Of a stretch of DNA of 64,000 nucleotides, positions 10,130 through 23,200 are shown one piece after another. Position 1 is the stretch's first letter. Each line of letters starts with the position of its first letter. The notes under the pieces are model-generated. The model had not been told where the DNA came from and ran no database searches. It saw only the letters and a list, made by a program, of their open reading frames with translations. The DNA is from Cottoperca gobio (lineage: Eukaryota > Chordata > Actinopteri > Perciformes > Bovichtidae), in the NCBI RefSeq assembly GCF_900634415.1, contig NC_041371.1, forward strand, positions 9,356,019-9,420,018, written 5' to 3'. The translations under genes and the position numbers were made by a program.

Positions 10130-13100
10130 CTGAAAGAGAATAAAAAAATGAAATCAATAATACTCATCCATACTTACTCAAAGGTAAGTAATTCATATTT
10201 TATACCGTTGTTGCTTTGAAAGCCTCGGTGAATAACCTTTTCCTTGAAGTGCAGAATTAACTATCTGTCAAAGTGAATTACCTTCGCTTCAATAGATTTG
10301 GATTCTTGATTTTGGAATAGAAACTTAATCTTGCTTTTCCCGTCATCATGATGATCCTTTTAGTTGAGAGAACTTGTATCTCCACAGGACCGCCTGGAAA
10401 GTAGAAATTGCAAAGATTATATGAGTTTAAAACAACTAAAACCACAACTATACATCTTTATTTACTGAATCCCTTCTTATGTCACTATTTCATGAGTAAT
10501 TCACATTAAAAATCCGCATGGACCCAGTGAGAAATGGGGCACGTCAGCACATCAACCAGATAGAAGTTGTTGTGAGAAATAAACTTGTTATTCTTTCCAT
10601 TGGGAAATTTAACAAGCCACAGATATTTCTTACCTGAAATAGCAGAGCCTCAATGATTCAATTAGTGCTGAACTGAATAAACAAAACCTGCACAGGGAGC
10701 CAGACGACAGCTGGCTATGTGCTTTCACATGAATATGTATCCATAACTGTTCCTGCCACTGTAATTATTACTTTGACACCAATCACATTAATTATGGCAT
10801 AACAATACATGTTAAACATACCACACTAAAGAAGTCTCACTGTGATGTTTTGCAAAACATCTTTTAAAATCCGAGCAGACATTCTTGAAATGTAATAAGA
10901 GTGTAACGGGAAGCGTGTCACCTCTCCCGCTTTCCTTTAATAAAAACCTAATCTGACTCTGACAGAGGTGACGATATCACCGTCTCCTTCCAGTCAATCA
11001 CAAGCACCTGCTGTAATAATGCATCCGTATCGTGGCCTACATGGACAAAACATCTGTGTCTCATAGGGTCACATGCTCACGAGACCGTGTTTTATTTGAG
11101 TTAAAGTGCATGTGATGATGCTATTTTATATATTTCTACTTGACTACATGTAAGAAGGAAATATTGTACTCTATATTTGCAGATACTAGAATTAGAATAA
11201 AAAACATATTGATATATTGCTGTAAATTAAATGAAATAACAGAATTAATTAATTAAGATAATTTAGCTCCACTTCAACCAGCTGCAACATTAAACTAAGT
11301 ATTAAACATTAATGGAACAGCACAAATCCATTATGATAATACATAATAATATAGCACTGACAGCACCCACTCTCCTGTATAATGAGGTTTTTTACTTTTG
11401 ATGCTGTAAGAGCTCTTTTTTGTTTCGTTTTAAGTATTCAATTTGTTTTAGATATTTGCTCCACTTGTATTAGGTTTAGATATTGCATTTGCTTTCGCTT
11501 GATTTAGTTTTGTAACAATTAGGTTCCCATCCTACCCTTATTTGGGGAGGCAGGTAGCACCAGTATGCACCTGGGAGAGGCTTTGTTTTTACCAGAACAA
11601 GAGAGGCAGCAGGAGCCAGGATTTATGTTGGTCTTTGTTTGTTAATAAAGCGCCAAAATATCTGAATGGATAATGGATTTTCTTTCACTCCCTTTCTCTA
11701 GTGCATGAGCTTTCAGTGTGGTATTGCCACTTGAGTAAAGGATCTAAATATTTCTTCCACCATAGCAGTAATGCAGTTTACAGCATGGGATGATTTGTAA
11801 TGTCAATCATTCATGTGCTATAATATAGAACAAAAAGGAATTTTTCCTACGTACAAGACATTTCTAATAAAGACAATTGACAAATTTACATGAACTGTGT
11901 CATGTTTTCTTTCTGTTTCTCTCTCTTGGTTTGTGTATCTGATACATTGGCTTTGTTAATTCACCAGCTCACTCCAAAGTATCAGGTGTCAGAGCTTCGT
12001 ACCAGACTGAGTCTCTAATGAGTGGCTTGTTTGCTCCGTGTAAAGCCATCGTTTGATATATTTGACTTCTAAATATATAAACAGTAAAGTGCTTTATCTA
12101 TTTATTTCATTATCTTCACTATTTATACTGTCGGAAGAAACCATTGGCATGGAAAGAAGATGCAAACTCAAAGCTTTCTTGCTGTGTTTTATGCTTTAAA
12201 AAAATATCAATAATTGTGCAATACATGCTTGGTACTGTAATCCTTAATCTATATGTTCCAATTACGTTGTTTTTATACATATACAAAGTAAATGTTGTGG
12301 GTTTCTTTACGAGAACAATAAAAACTAGAGCCACGATGGAACATCTAACTGTGTCCTGCAGATTACAGCTCAACTTGTCAAACAGAGTTAGACTTGTGCT
12401 GTTTCTTATTCAAACACGCTTTTTGAAATTTGCCAATAGCAGTTTTAATTACAAAGTAATCCCACCCAGTGTACAGTAATGTAATGTCTGCGATTGCAGT
12501 TTACATATGGATTGTGTTTTGTGCATTTCTCTCTGTAAACAATGCGCTGGCAACATTTGTATCGTCCTTGGGGGGACATTGTTGCTTCACATTGCAGGAA
12601 TTAGGGCCAAAATCTTAGAGAACAATATGGCAGTGCTTGTGTCTTGCCACAATATGTGCACCAGTGGAGTAGTCTGCATGGCTCTCAGACTTGGGGAAAG
12701 GCCAGAATGAACTGCCGGAAGGAGTGTGAGATTTGAGCTGGAGGAGGGCGGGCGGGGGAGGGGGGGGAGACAGCTGTCAAAATAAATGTGCTCATAGAGT
12801 ACTACCAAAATGCACACAGTGCAGAATAAGTTAGTAGCAGCAAAAAAGAAAGAAAAAGGGGAGGCTGAGGCTTCATGAGTAGTTTCATCGCACTGTGTAC
12901 AATGTAGTGGTCTGAAATCACTCTCTCTATTTCTATTGATGATAAACTACCGTCTCACACACTCACCTTTGAAGCCGCATCAAAGCACACGAAGCCCATG
13001 CTGAAGTCAACTGTAAGTCCCATAAGGTGGCTCTCCATGATACAGGCATACGTTTTACACTACAGGATAGGAGAACAAGATGTTACTCACAAGAGCGACA

Positions 13101-16100
13101 CGAGGACACAAAAGCCTTCTTTTTTTTTCTCTTCTGAAAATGAGCGTTATCAATCTCTGTACTGAAACAAATGAGCTGGAACCGTGCGCTAGATTAAAAT
13201 CATCACATTCCCTGCCTACTGTTCAGGTGCGGACCTGTATCCTCTCCACCTCCAGGAAAGTGGCCATCTGAAATGCCTTTTCCCAGATGAGCAGCTCGCA
13301 GTCCAGTTCCACGCTGAAGAACATGTCCTCCCCGGTCTCCGTCTGGACGCTGAAGCAGTACCTCCTCTTGTCCAGAAGGTCATTATCCTAAGATAAGACA
13401 GTACGGCTGCCATGCTGATCAGGTACAGATGGGCAGAGTGGCGTGGAGATAAGACAAAGCAACAGCAATGCAGTTTCCTGAAGCTATAGGGAGGTTTTTT
13501 TTACTCTGACGACAGAGTGAAGACTGCAGACTGCGGCTTTAAGAGCGCTTCAATGATTTTACTCCTCAACACTTACATGAATGTAATGAATATATATATG
13601 CAAGATGAACCACTGCATGTTTTACCGTAATATAATTTTCCATAGCTTTATGTTTCCTAGATGGCACCGTGTAATAAGAGGAGGTGAACTTACATCTGAT
13701 TTAATTTGTGAATCTATATGAATCAAATAAAGCCACCATGAGTTTGGAGATAATGAAGTGCAGATCAATTCTCACAATCAAATTCAAAGTGACCTCGAAC
13801 CTGCAGAGAGTGAACAATACAATCTGAACCTTGAGTGTTTCTGTGGGATTGAAGTAGAACACATGCAAATAAATCAGCGAGTTATATAAATGCATTCCTC
13901 AGTTTTCTACTTTATATTCTCTCAATGTATCCAGTGTGAGAAGGGTTGCTTCTCTAAGTCTCCAAGAAATGAAAAGGAAGCGGCTGCCTTACCTTTAAAA
14001 TCTTGCACATTATCTCATACACAGTAAAGCTTTTCTCTGCTCTGGTCCAGTCCCATGTTGTCACCTAAGAAAATGTCACATACATTTCATGTTTGATTAG
14101 AAGAATAGGTTACAACGTTTACATCTTACATTAGAGCAGATAAACATGCGGCTTAATACATTCCTTTCACTTTCGCTCTTCTGTCTTTTGGTTTTCTAAT
14201 GTTGATAATAAAAGACACTGCCCTACACACTCTTCAGATACTGAGGCTGCGGTTGAAGAGTCAAAAACAATACGTCCTATTTCTTTTCCAAACCACTTTT
14301 CCTTGAACTCGATGCAACAATTCATGAGGTCAAGGAAAGATGTGAAGGAGAATTGATAAGCACTTGGAAAAAGACAATTTCACTTATATTAGGCTACGTA
14401 GTTATGCAACTGCGGATGTGATCGCCGCTTGAAATGTTGCTGCCGCAAGGAATTGTGGGTCGGCATTATCTCCTATCCTTACGTAAAGGATGGCCCAGTG
14501 TAACCTGTGCTAAAGGAGAAAAGAAAGGAAGCATTGAAGCAGCTTTCCTTAGCAGTTATTCGACCATCCTTTACCATGGCTGCCACTTAATACTTCAGGG
14601 CCATTTCAGACAGGTAGGAACATTTTAAAGCAAACCACCGCAGCCTGAGTATCACTCTCACTCCAGTGTAATAGACACAACACTGCGTCGACATGTGGAG
14701 AAATCCAAAGCTTGACCGGCCTACCGTGCCTCTCGGGGGCGGGGTTTAGACGAGGGTCAATTATCGATGAATGGTTGTGGAATTAAAAACTGTCATCTTG
14801 CCATTTGAGGGAATTAGCCTTCAAATTGTAGGTAACTAACAAGTCTTCAGTCATGAAGAAGCTCGTCAAATCGTCGGCAGCCTCCGATATTCCACCATCC
14901 ACTCACATTAGCATATTTCATTTATATCAGCACATTCAAGTTGAGCAGGCAATTCCAGCTTTCTATCAATCTTTTCCCATCTCCAGAATACCATTGACAG
15001 CTTATCCCTCTTGTCATAATCACTTAAGTGGCTGGCAGAATGTAAACAGATTTAATGATCATCATCAATCAAAAGGAAGATCAATGCGGCACAAAGGATT
15101 ATGAGCGAGCTGCTTCTTTCTTTTCTTTTTTCGAACAGGAAAGCATTTTCTCTCTCAACAATACATTAACATGGAATGAAAAATCTCCCGTGGAGTCGAG
15201 AGACGTTCAATTCAAACACAGAAGTGTAATGGATTAAAGATGAAGTTAGTATAAAACAAATAAGGATTAAGTGAACACTTACAGGAGGTGCCGAAAACTT
15301 GAAGAGTGAGGAACCCCTCAAAGCGAGAAACTTTGGTGAATACATTCGGTCCTGGATGGAGTCCTGCTCCTTCTCGTCGACCCAGCCCATGTAGATAATC
15401 TGTCAAACAGAGGAAAAGAGACATGTGTAATGTCAGGGGTCATAGGCAAAAGTAGAGGTGTACAACATGGGAAAAGAATTCAATTAAATTTGATTTTGTG
15501 CTCTTTTATGTTTTCTTTTAATGCCATAAACCTACAGATGAAAGTTAGCCAATATGGCACATTTAGTGCTCATGTTAATTAATGAGCATTGTTTGCTTTT
15601 TAAATAAATAAACATATCACAGTGTCATAATACTGCTCTAAAACCAATGGAGAAAAAGGCCATAAAAACCCATTTTATCAATCAGCAACAGGGTCCTACA
15701 TTTTCTGCCACAGTTTTGGAAAGGGGTGACCATATCTATACCTAAAGTATCGATACTACTGACACTAAGCTTAGTCTTGAGTGTCAATAATGCCATCAAT
15801 AGGATCAATAGCAGATTAAATGCATGGTGTTACATTGGATCAAGTCTCCGCTGCTGTTGTGTGCATACATGTGTGCAGCAATCATGTTATTATAAGTAAC
15901 AGGGATATCGCCCACCTGTAGTTTTTGGTTATTTCACATGAGATTTCTGTAAGTGTGTTTCTGCGTGGTGCTCAGTTGGATACAAGGATGAAATATGTAA
16001 CAGTGGATAAAATATTTACTATTTTTTATCAACATTTGTTAGGGTTGTTTGTTGACATTGCGAGGATCAAACCACACCCATCGAGATGAATAGTATTAAA

Positions 16101-19100
16101 CTATTAATAAATAATAAGGTATAATAAATAATGTTTTTTAACTGGGACTGTTGCTTATTTAGTCATTAATATTCCATCTTAGTTCTTTAAAGATAAACCA
16201 TGCAGACGGGTCGGATTTTAGTTTGACAAATTATAGTATTTCATAACACTCATGCAATAATTATATAGAAATATTATCATTCAGCATGTTTGCTCATTGA
16301 TTTGTAACATTTCCCATATGGTCTAATGCACACAGAGGTACTAAAGACGTAAAGCTAAAACAGTTCAAACTGTGTGGACGGTGTGTATCGTCATATTGCA
16401 TATTGAAAACAGATGGGGGAAAGGAAGAGAAAGGAAGCAACGTGTCTACTGCAAATGTTCTGAGACATAATTTCATTAAATTCAGGGCGATCGAAACCAA
16501 AGTAAAGTGTTTGCTTTTCTGTTTGGAGTTTCTTTTTTTTTAAAGATGGCAAAACAATCGAGTGAAAGATTCGGGACAAGTAGTCACGTCTCATGCTGCT
16601 TTATCTCTTCAAAGAATTGTCAAGTGAATTCAAATGTTTTTGTGCGACAGAAACCAAAATAAATAAGTAACAAAGGAACCGTACTGTCGCATTAACTCCC
16701 TAAGTTTAAACGATGACGCTGCGAGTTAACTGACTGAAAGCACTTAAGTTGTTTTTCTGATTATTTCTCAGTGGATGGACATTAATGATGCAAACTTTCT
16801 CCTTTTGTTGCAAGAGTTGGCAACATTGTACCGTGCCCTTCCTGTGACTCACTGACTTATTAGAATCTCTTGTGATTTTTAACCTCAGAATAAAACACAC
16901 ACATTAAAGACAAAGACAAAAAACAAAATCTAAACAAGCAGCAGGAGCTTCGCTGCTGCCTGGAGAAAAATCTTACCTGCTGGTTAACTGGAAAATTTCG
17001 GTTAATCTTCTTCACCTGTTAAATTCAAGAAGAACATCAATAACTCATTAAAATATCTCCTGCTAACAATCAGACACCAATTACTGGTAGAATATAAAAT
17101 AGCTGTGGGACCCTGTAGGGACTCGCAATCACCGACAATGTGTGAAAGAATGTACTATGAATCACAGTAGCTATGCTAACATGTTAACCACAGCACTGCA
17201 GGAATACTGTTAGAGCTACTTCATTTATTCAATACATGCAAATTACAAAATGAGATAGATAGAGTCATTTCCACAAGGACCCGAGGCTCTTCTATAAAAA
17301 AAAAAAAAGAAATCCATTTAAAAAAATCCATTCTCTCTGTGATAATAAAAGCGAAGGAAACTACGGAGAGAGCAGTCAGGCTTTAAATTAAAACATTCTG
17401 CTCAGATCACAGGTATCACTTGCCCCTAATCCACGCTATACTCTCAATATAACTCTTTCTTAGCAGCAGGACACCAAATTAAGCCGTCCAGGCCTGAACC
17501 CGTCCTTCTGCAGAGGCGAGAACAAGTTACAGTTGTTTAGAAATGTTACAGAAGTTTTGGCCGAGGGAGGACACAAGTTGCTTTTTCACTGAAACGAAAC
17601 TTTTGGTTGTTGTGACCAGGTCACAGTGACACCAATAAAGAAAAGGTCCAGTTCTTTAAGTTGCACAGAACCATGCTTCTTATGCAGGAGAACTTTAACT
17701 GGAGGTGAAAAGTACCTAAAGTAAACAGAATACTTACTAAGTGCTGTACTTACACATGCTCTCAGGTGCTGGTACTTGACTTGTGTATTTCAGTTTTGAG
17801 AGACTTTTATTTTGTTAAATCTACAGCATTTTAGAGATGTATTGTGTTTTTACTCGACGACATTAATGTGACAGCTGCAGTGATCGTGAGATAGATGCAC
17901 CATATAGAAATATTAATCAACATACTAATCAATCCACTGCAGTTAACTTATCACATCAGATACTTGCAGTGTGATGCAGCTGTTATTATAACCTCTGATT
18001 AATCAGGGAAGCCAATTACAATTTAGATTCATTTTCAAAGGAAACCTGAAGACATGTAAAAGACACTGAAGAACAATAATATACAGAAATAGACAAGTCA
18101 GTTAAAACATGTACATTTCAAGTTATTGAGATTTAAAAGCATGTTCCTAAAATGCATCGTGCATTTAATGAAGTTTGCACTCACGCCACATTGTGATTTG
18201 TAACATTGCAACACTGATGTTCAGTTTCCGTACAAATGTTGTATCTTATTTTACTAGTATGTATCGAGTAAACTATTTATTTTCTTATCAGAGTTTCTCG
18301 TTAAATTGCAGATTAACATTTTAGATTTGTAGAGAGCAGAGTGGTCTTCCTCCTCCGTCATCTCTCAGAGAACTTTTTTTATGAGAAATGGTTAAATATT
18401 TTATTACAATCAGCTCAGCTCAACTTTTATGGCAGCTATAAAAGAAAGACCGAAGATGCTCTGCAAGCAAAGGATGACTCTTAATGAGGTCCTTGATATT
18501 CATATATTTTTAGGTGTTTGTGTTATTTTTGTCTCATTTGCAAGATTCCCAGTTTAATACGTGGGGCCCATTATTTCTTTTTAAAGGTTTATCTATGAAT
18601 ATTTATTTTGAATTTGAACTGTATTTGTGAATTCAACCTTTCAGTCTGTCTACTTATAATATTGTTTTGCTTTTTACGGTTTAATTATTTATTATGTCTT
18701 TTTTTTTTTTTTTACTGATACCTCTTGTTGTTGCACTGTCCTCTTTGTTGGTGTAACACTGCACATTTTCTTGCTGTGGGACTAATAAAGGATTATCTTA
18801 TTTTATCTTATCTCATCTTAACAGGTGAGCATTTGATAAAACAAGCCCTTATATTACATTCTCTAGTTTTACAGTTTCTTTAAGGTCTTTGCGGGACACT
18901 GGCTGATCCTCAGCATGACAAACCAATCAGCAAAATCACTTTATTTGTCCCAAAATGACATTAGGTTGTGCAGCAGTGAATGAAAACACAAAGCACACAA
19001 ATACATCATCTTAGAAAAAGAATAGGAGTAAACACGTTCGAGTTACAACAATTCAAACAGACGTTTTTATATTTATATATATATTATAAAATGTGTCATA

Positions 19101-20176
19101 ATTTAGACCCTGAATGGGTTTTTATATCGGTTATATTGTTTTTTAGCCGCCCTAACGTCTTTGGTTCAGACTGAAATATCTCAACAACTACAGGATGGAT
19201 TGCCGCGAGACTTTGTACAGACATTTATGATGATTAGAGGATAAATCCCACTTTGGGCATCCCCAGGCTTTTCTTTTAGTGCCATCATGATGTTGATACT
19301 TGTGCTTAAGTGAAAAATCTCAGCAACTATTGATAATCATGTCCTCAGGATGAATCTCTTTGACGATCCCTTCACTTTTCATCTAGCGCCATCATCAGGT
19401 CCAATACTTTGGTTTATCACCAAATATCTGCAAAACTATTGACATTCTCATCAGCCTCAGTTTGTGTTTTAGGACTAATTATCAAATGTTAGCATGCTAC
19501 ACACTAAACCAAGATGGTACACATGGTAAACATTATACCTGCAAAGCATCACCATGTTAGCAATTACCTCAAAGCACCACTGTGCCAGAGTACAAGCCTC
19601 ACAGAGCAGCTAGCAGGACTGTTTGTCTTGTTGCATCTATTTTTGAATGTTCTTGTCAAGTTACAATTCACTTTATATTACTGGAAGCACATTCTGGAAA
19701 TAATAAACTGAGGTGAGAAATATTCTTCATGTGTGCCCATGCAGGGTCGTCACAAGCAGGAAATGTAAAACATCAAATTAAAAGCACAAGGACATCAAAT
19801 TCAGGTGGCAGTTTACAGTCTACCAGTCGACTTCCTTAAAAAGAATCCAAATACTTGAGCAATAAAATTAATGAAAAGTATTGAAGCGTATTGATGATTG
19901 ACTTCACTGATGGTTTTGAGCAATATCAAAATCATATCTTACTATTAGACATCTATTTTTCCAGTATAAATCTGTGTATCCTACATCGCTCTAGGTTGCT
20001 AGCTCACTCACACACCTCAGTGAATACTGAAGCCAGAGAGAGAAATACACTCTCCATTGTTGAGGTCATTCTGGCAGTGAGCGATTAGTGTTATGTTTAC
20101 GTCCCTCACTTTGTCCACTCCAATTAACCAGGCCTCCATTATTTCCCAGAGACTCTCTCTCATACACACTCACACA

Positions 20177-20229
<53 letters not shown>

Positions 20230-23200
20230 CCTCGCCAGTGGACACATGATAATTACAAATCCCTGTTTATCACTGCTGCTCACTCCATGTTTCTAAATGG
20301 CGGCTAAACAGGATCTCGTGAAATGTAACTTATAGTTTGCTACATGGAAACACACCTAAATATGCTGATAAATGTGCGAAAATTAGACACTTTTTGTCAG
20401 GTTTTGTATGAGCACCACACACGATGAAGCTTGATAGCAGTATTTGTATTTGACCCCCCTGCTGAGCATCATCTGGAAACACACTTTCTTTTGTTTAGAG
20501 CTAGAACAACATGCTCACAACAAGAGAAAGAATACATCAATGTTATTTTTAGTTTTCTTGCTGCCCCTTGCAATTATTATTATTGTATAACGTATTACGT
20601 TGAATTATAGATACTAAGTACATGGGTTAGGCTGGAGGGAGTAAGTAATGGTAGTACGGCAGCGATTTATTGTGACCTTAGGCACTTAGAAATAAGTGTG
20701 TACTCAAAGTATGAAAAGACATTAGTATGTAGTCTACTCAATGCCGTGACATTTGAAAGGGGACTGTTAGACGATCCACATATTGAAAGTCTTTTGACCC
20801 AACACCTTATTGGTTTACGTGGGGGACAGCGAGAGGCCTGTAGAGCTAACAAGTGTTATTAAGTCATACTCACATTGTGCTTGGTGAGACTGGAAATGTT
20901 GCTCGCTATTGCCTGAAGCCAGTCTAAGCAGTCGTCAGCTGTGGAGAACTGTACAACTCCGCTGCAAACTCCGTCCACAGCTATGACCTGGAAAGCATTG
21001 TTCCTGAAAGAATGAAGAGAAAACCAAAGATTATGGGATGATTGAGCATTTTGTTCTGCTCGTGAACTACAAATTACATTAAAGGAAGCCATTTGTTTCT
21101 TTTTATATCAGCAGGAGACGAGAAACATCTTGAAAAGACCGGAAACGTACTTGCAAAATGTATTTTCCTCAACTTTACAGGTCAAAGCTATTATCCCAAT
21201 TACTTCTCCCAATTTTATAACCAAAATACAAATAATGAAGCAAACAGAATGTTTTAAGATGTGTAGTTGATCTTCATGCTGTCCCATCTCCCACTACATG
21301 GCCAATCAATCTAGAAGATTGTGGTATCCTTTTGCAATTTTCAGTTAATGTGCTAAAACATGTCAAACCACAAAGTGGTCCATTAAGAGTCAATCCACCA
21401 GATTACTGTTTCTATCATCCACAATGTAGCTAAATGAAAATGTACCTTTTTTTTATTATCAGCTTAATGGTTTATTATGTCAAGCATCCAGTAGTACAAC
21501 ACTATATTATATCTGTCTCACTGCAGAACTATTTTTCTTATTTAATTGTGTTTGAAGGGATATAATAAATAGGAGAACTATATCTATTTTAACAGATGAC
21601 GGATGACATTTAACAAGAGATCTTAGCACTACAGGCCTGTAGAGCCCTCCAGCTCTGCAAGTGAGAGCAGACACCACTAACCCTTCAAGATGAAGTCCCG
21701 CAGCTCACCTGCAGACGTCAGAGCCCGGGTTATACTGCGACAGGTGTGAGTGAAGCAGTGGTATAAGGCGCAGGTCCACCCATCTCTTCTCCCAACGGAG
21801 CCCGGAGGACGTGGGCCAGGACGAGCAGGACAGTGTGTCCTGCAGAAGTGTGAAACGCAATTTAAAAGGAGCTTCTCGTTTCCCACGTCGCACATTTCAA
21901 TACAATCGACATGTCAAGAGTCCTTCTGCTGTTGTTGCTGCAGGTGCACAGGCAGGCTGAGCGAGGAAAGCTGATTCACCCTTCTCAAGTGATAAAGATA
22001 GAGCATCCTGGTTATCAGCGAGCGGTGACAGTTGCATGGAAACAACTTTCTGGCACGGAGAACACTGCTGCATAGATGGACAGTTATAGAATCAGCCAGT
22101 CAAAGAGGAGACTAATGAAAATAGTACCGTGTTGTTAGGATGGTAGTTTAAGTGCAGGCCGCTATCGCACAGAGGAGAGGAAGTCCCACTACTCTGGTCG
22201 CTGGGGATGCCTGAATGTACAGCAGGGACAAACACACAAGAAAAGCCAATAAATCCTCCACATTTAGAGCAACATCTACATCTATTTCAAGCTTTCTAAC
22301 TGCAGTGAATCAGTGATACCAACGCAAGTGTGTTGCTTTGTTCTCCTCCGGTGTGGACTACTGCTCTGTGCCAATTTGTATTCAGTTGACTGGTTGGATG
22401 GCCAGTCAACCTGGCCTATATACGCGTATGAAAGGATTTTATGAAAGCTTTCATGTCTGAAGGCTGGGGCTGAAGCTTTCCCGTGCAACAGCAATCAATT
22501 GCAACACAATGAGCTGCGTCAATTCTTTCAGTTTAGTCTTTAGCACCTTTTGTGAAGCTGGAGATGTGTCCATTTCTCTCTCTCTCCCCCCCTCTCTCTT
22601 TAGCAAAGTTGCATCTTTATTTTGTTGAGAATCCAAAGAAGTCCAAAAAAAGGGAAGCAACTGATTTCACACTCAAAGTGGCTGCTCTGGCTCGAGTTTA
22701 TTGTCACCAGGACAACCAACCCTAGACTGAAATTAATACCAGCTATAAATACTCTTGGTTAATTATTTTTGCACTGCGATAACGTTGATTACAGTCCTAT
22801 ACTTTAATTAGAGAGTGTGTGTGTAGAGGTTTCTTACATGTGCAATCTTCGCACAGGGGTAGTTTCAAAAAGGCTGGAGTCTTCTTAAGGAAAGAGACGG
22901 TAAGAGTCACTTCTTCACCAGCGTTTCTCAAAACCTGGACCTGAAAGGTAAAACATGGAGGGATATTTTTATTGTAGGAGCTGTAAACTGTGAGGTTTTG
23001 TAGCTTGCTGTGATGAAAAATGGCGTGCTCACGTCTCACTAAGATTCGAAAGCCAAGAAAAGAGATTTACACAAACTTCTACACATATTTCTTGTAGTTA
23101 CATAAAAAAAAAACATGAAACAGAAACACTTGGCTTTACATGTCAAGAAGATACAAAAGTGAGACAAGATAAGTTGTTGAAAGAGCCGTAGCAAATATGA

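Larger units (their letters stand above)
17016..20873 (-). other. sntg1 largest internal intron, repeat-rich
   Basis: 3.9 kb with no coding exon. Holds the MITE-like copy at 17710-17960, a repeat end at 18640-18830, the TTTATTTGTCCC fragment at 18925-18975, the long element at 19165-19625 and the CA microsatellite at 20179-20228. Confidence 0.6.

Noticed and set aside
9811..10167. 118-codon minus-strand frame over the last sntg1 exon
   Set aside because: Wrong frame; the right frame gives the conserved syntrophin C-terminus.
10282..10393. Explaining the sntg1 frameshift by a hidden short intron or alternative splice site
   Set aside because: No GT-AG pair at the site would remove one or any 3n+1 bases while keeping the conserved residues on both sides.
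20093..20296. Plus-strand frame with Thr-His repeats
   Set aside because: Translation of the CA microsatellite inside an sntg1 intron.
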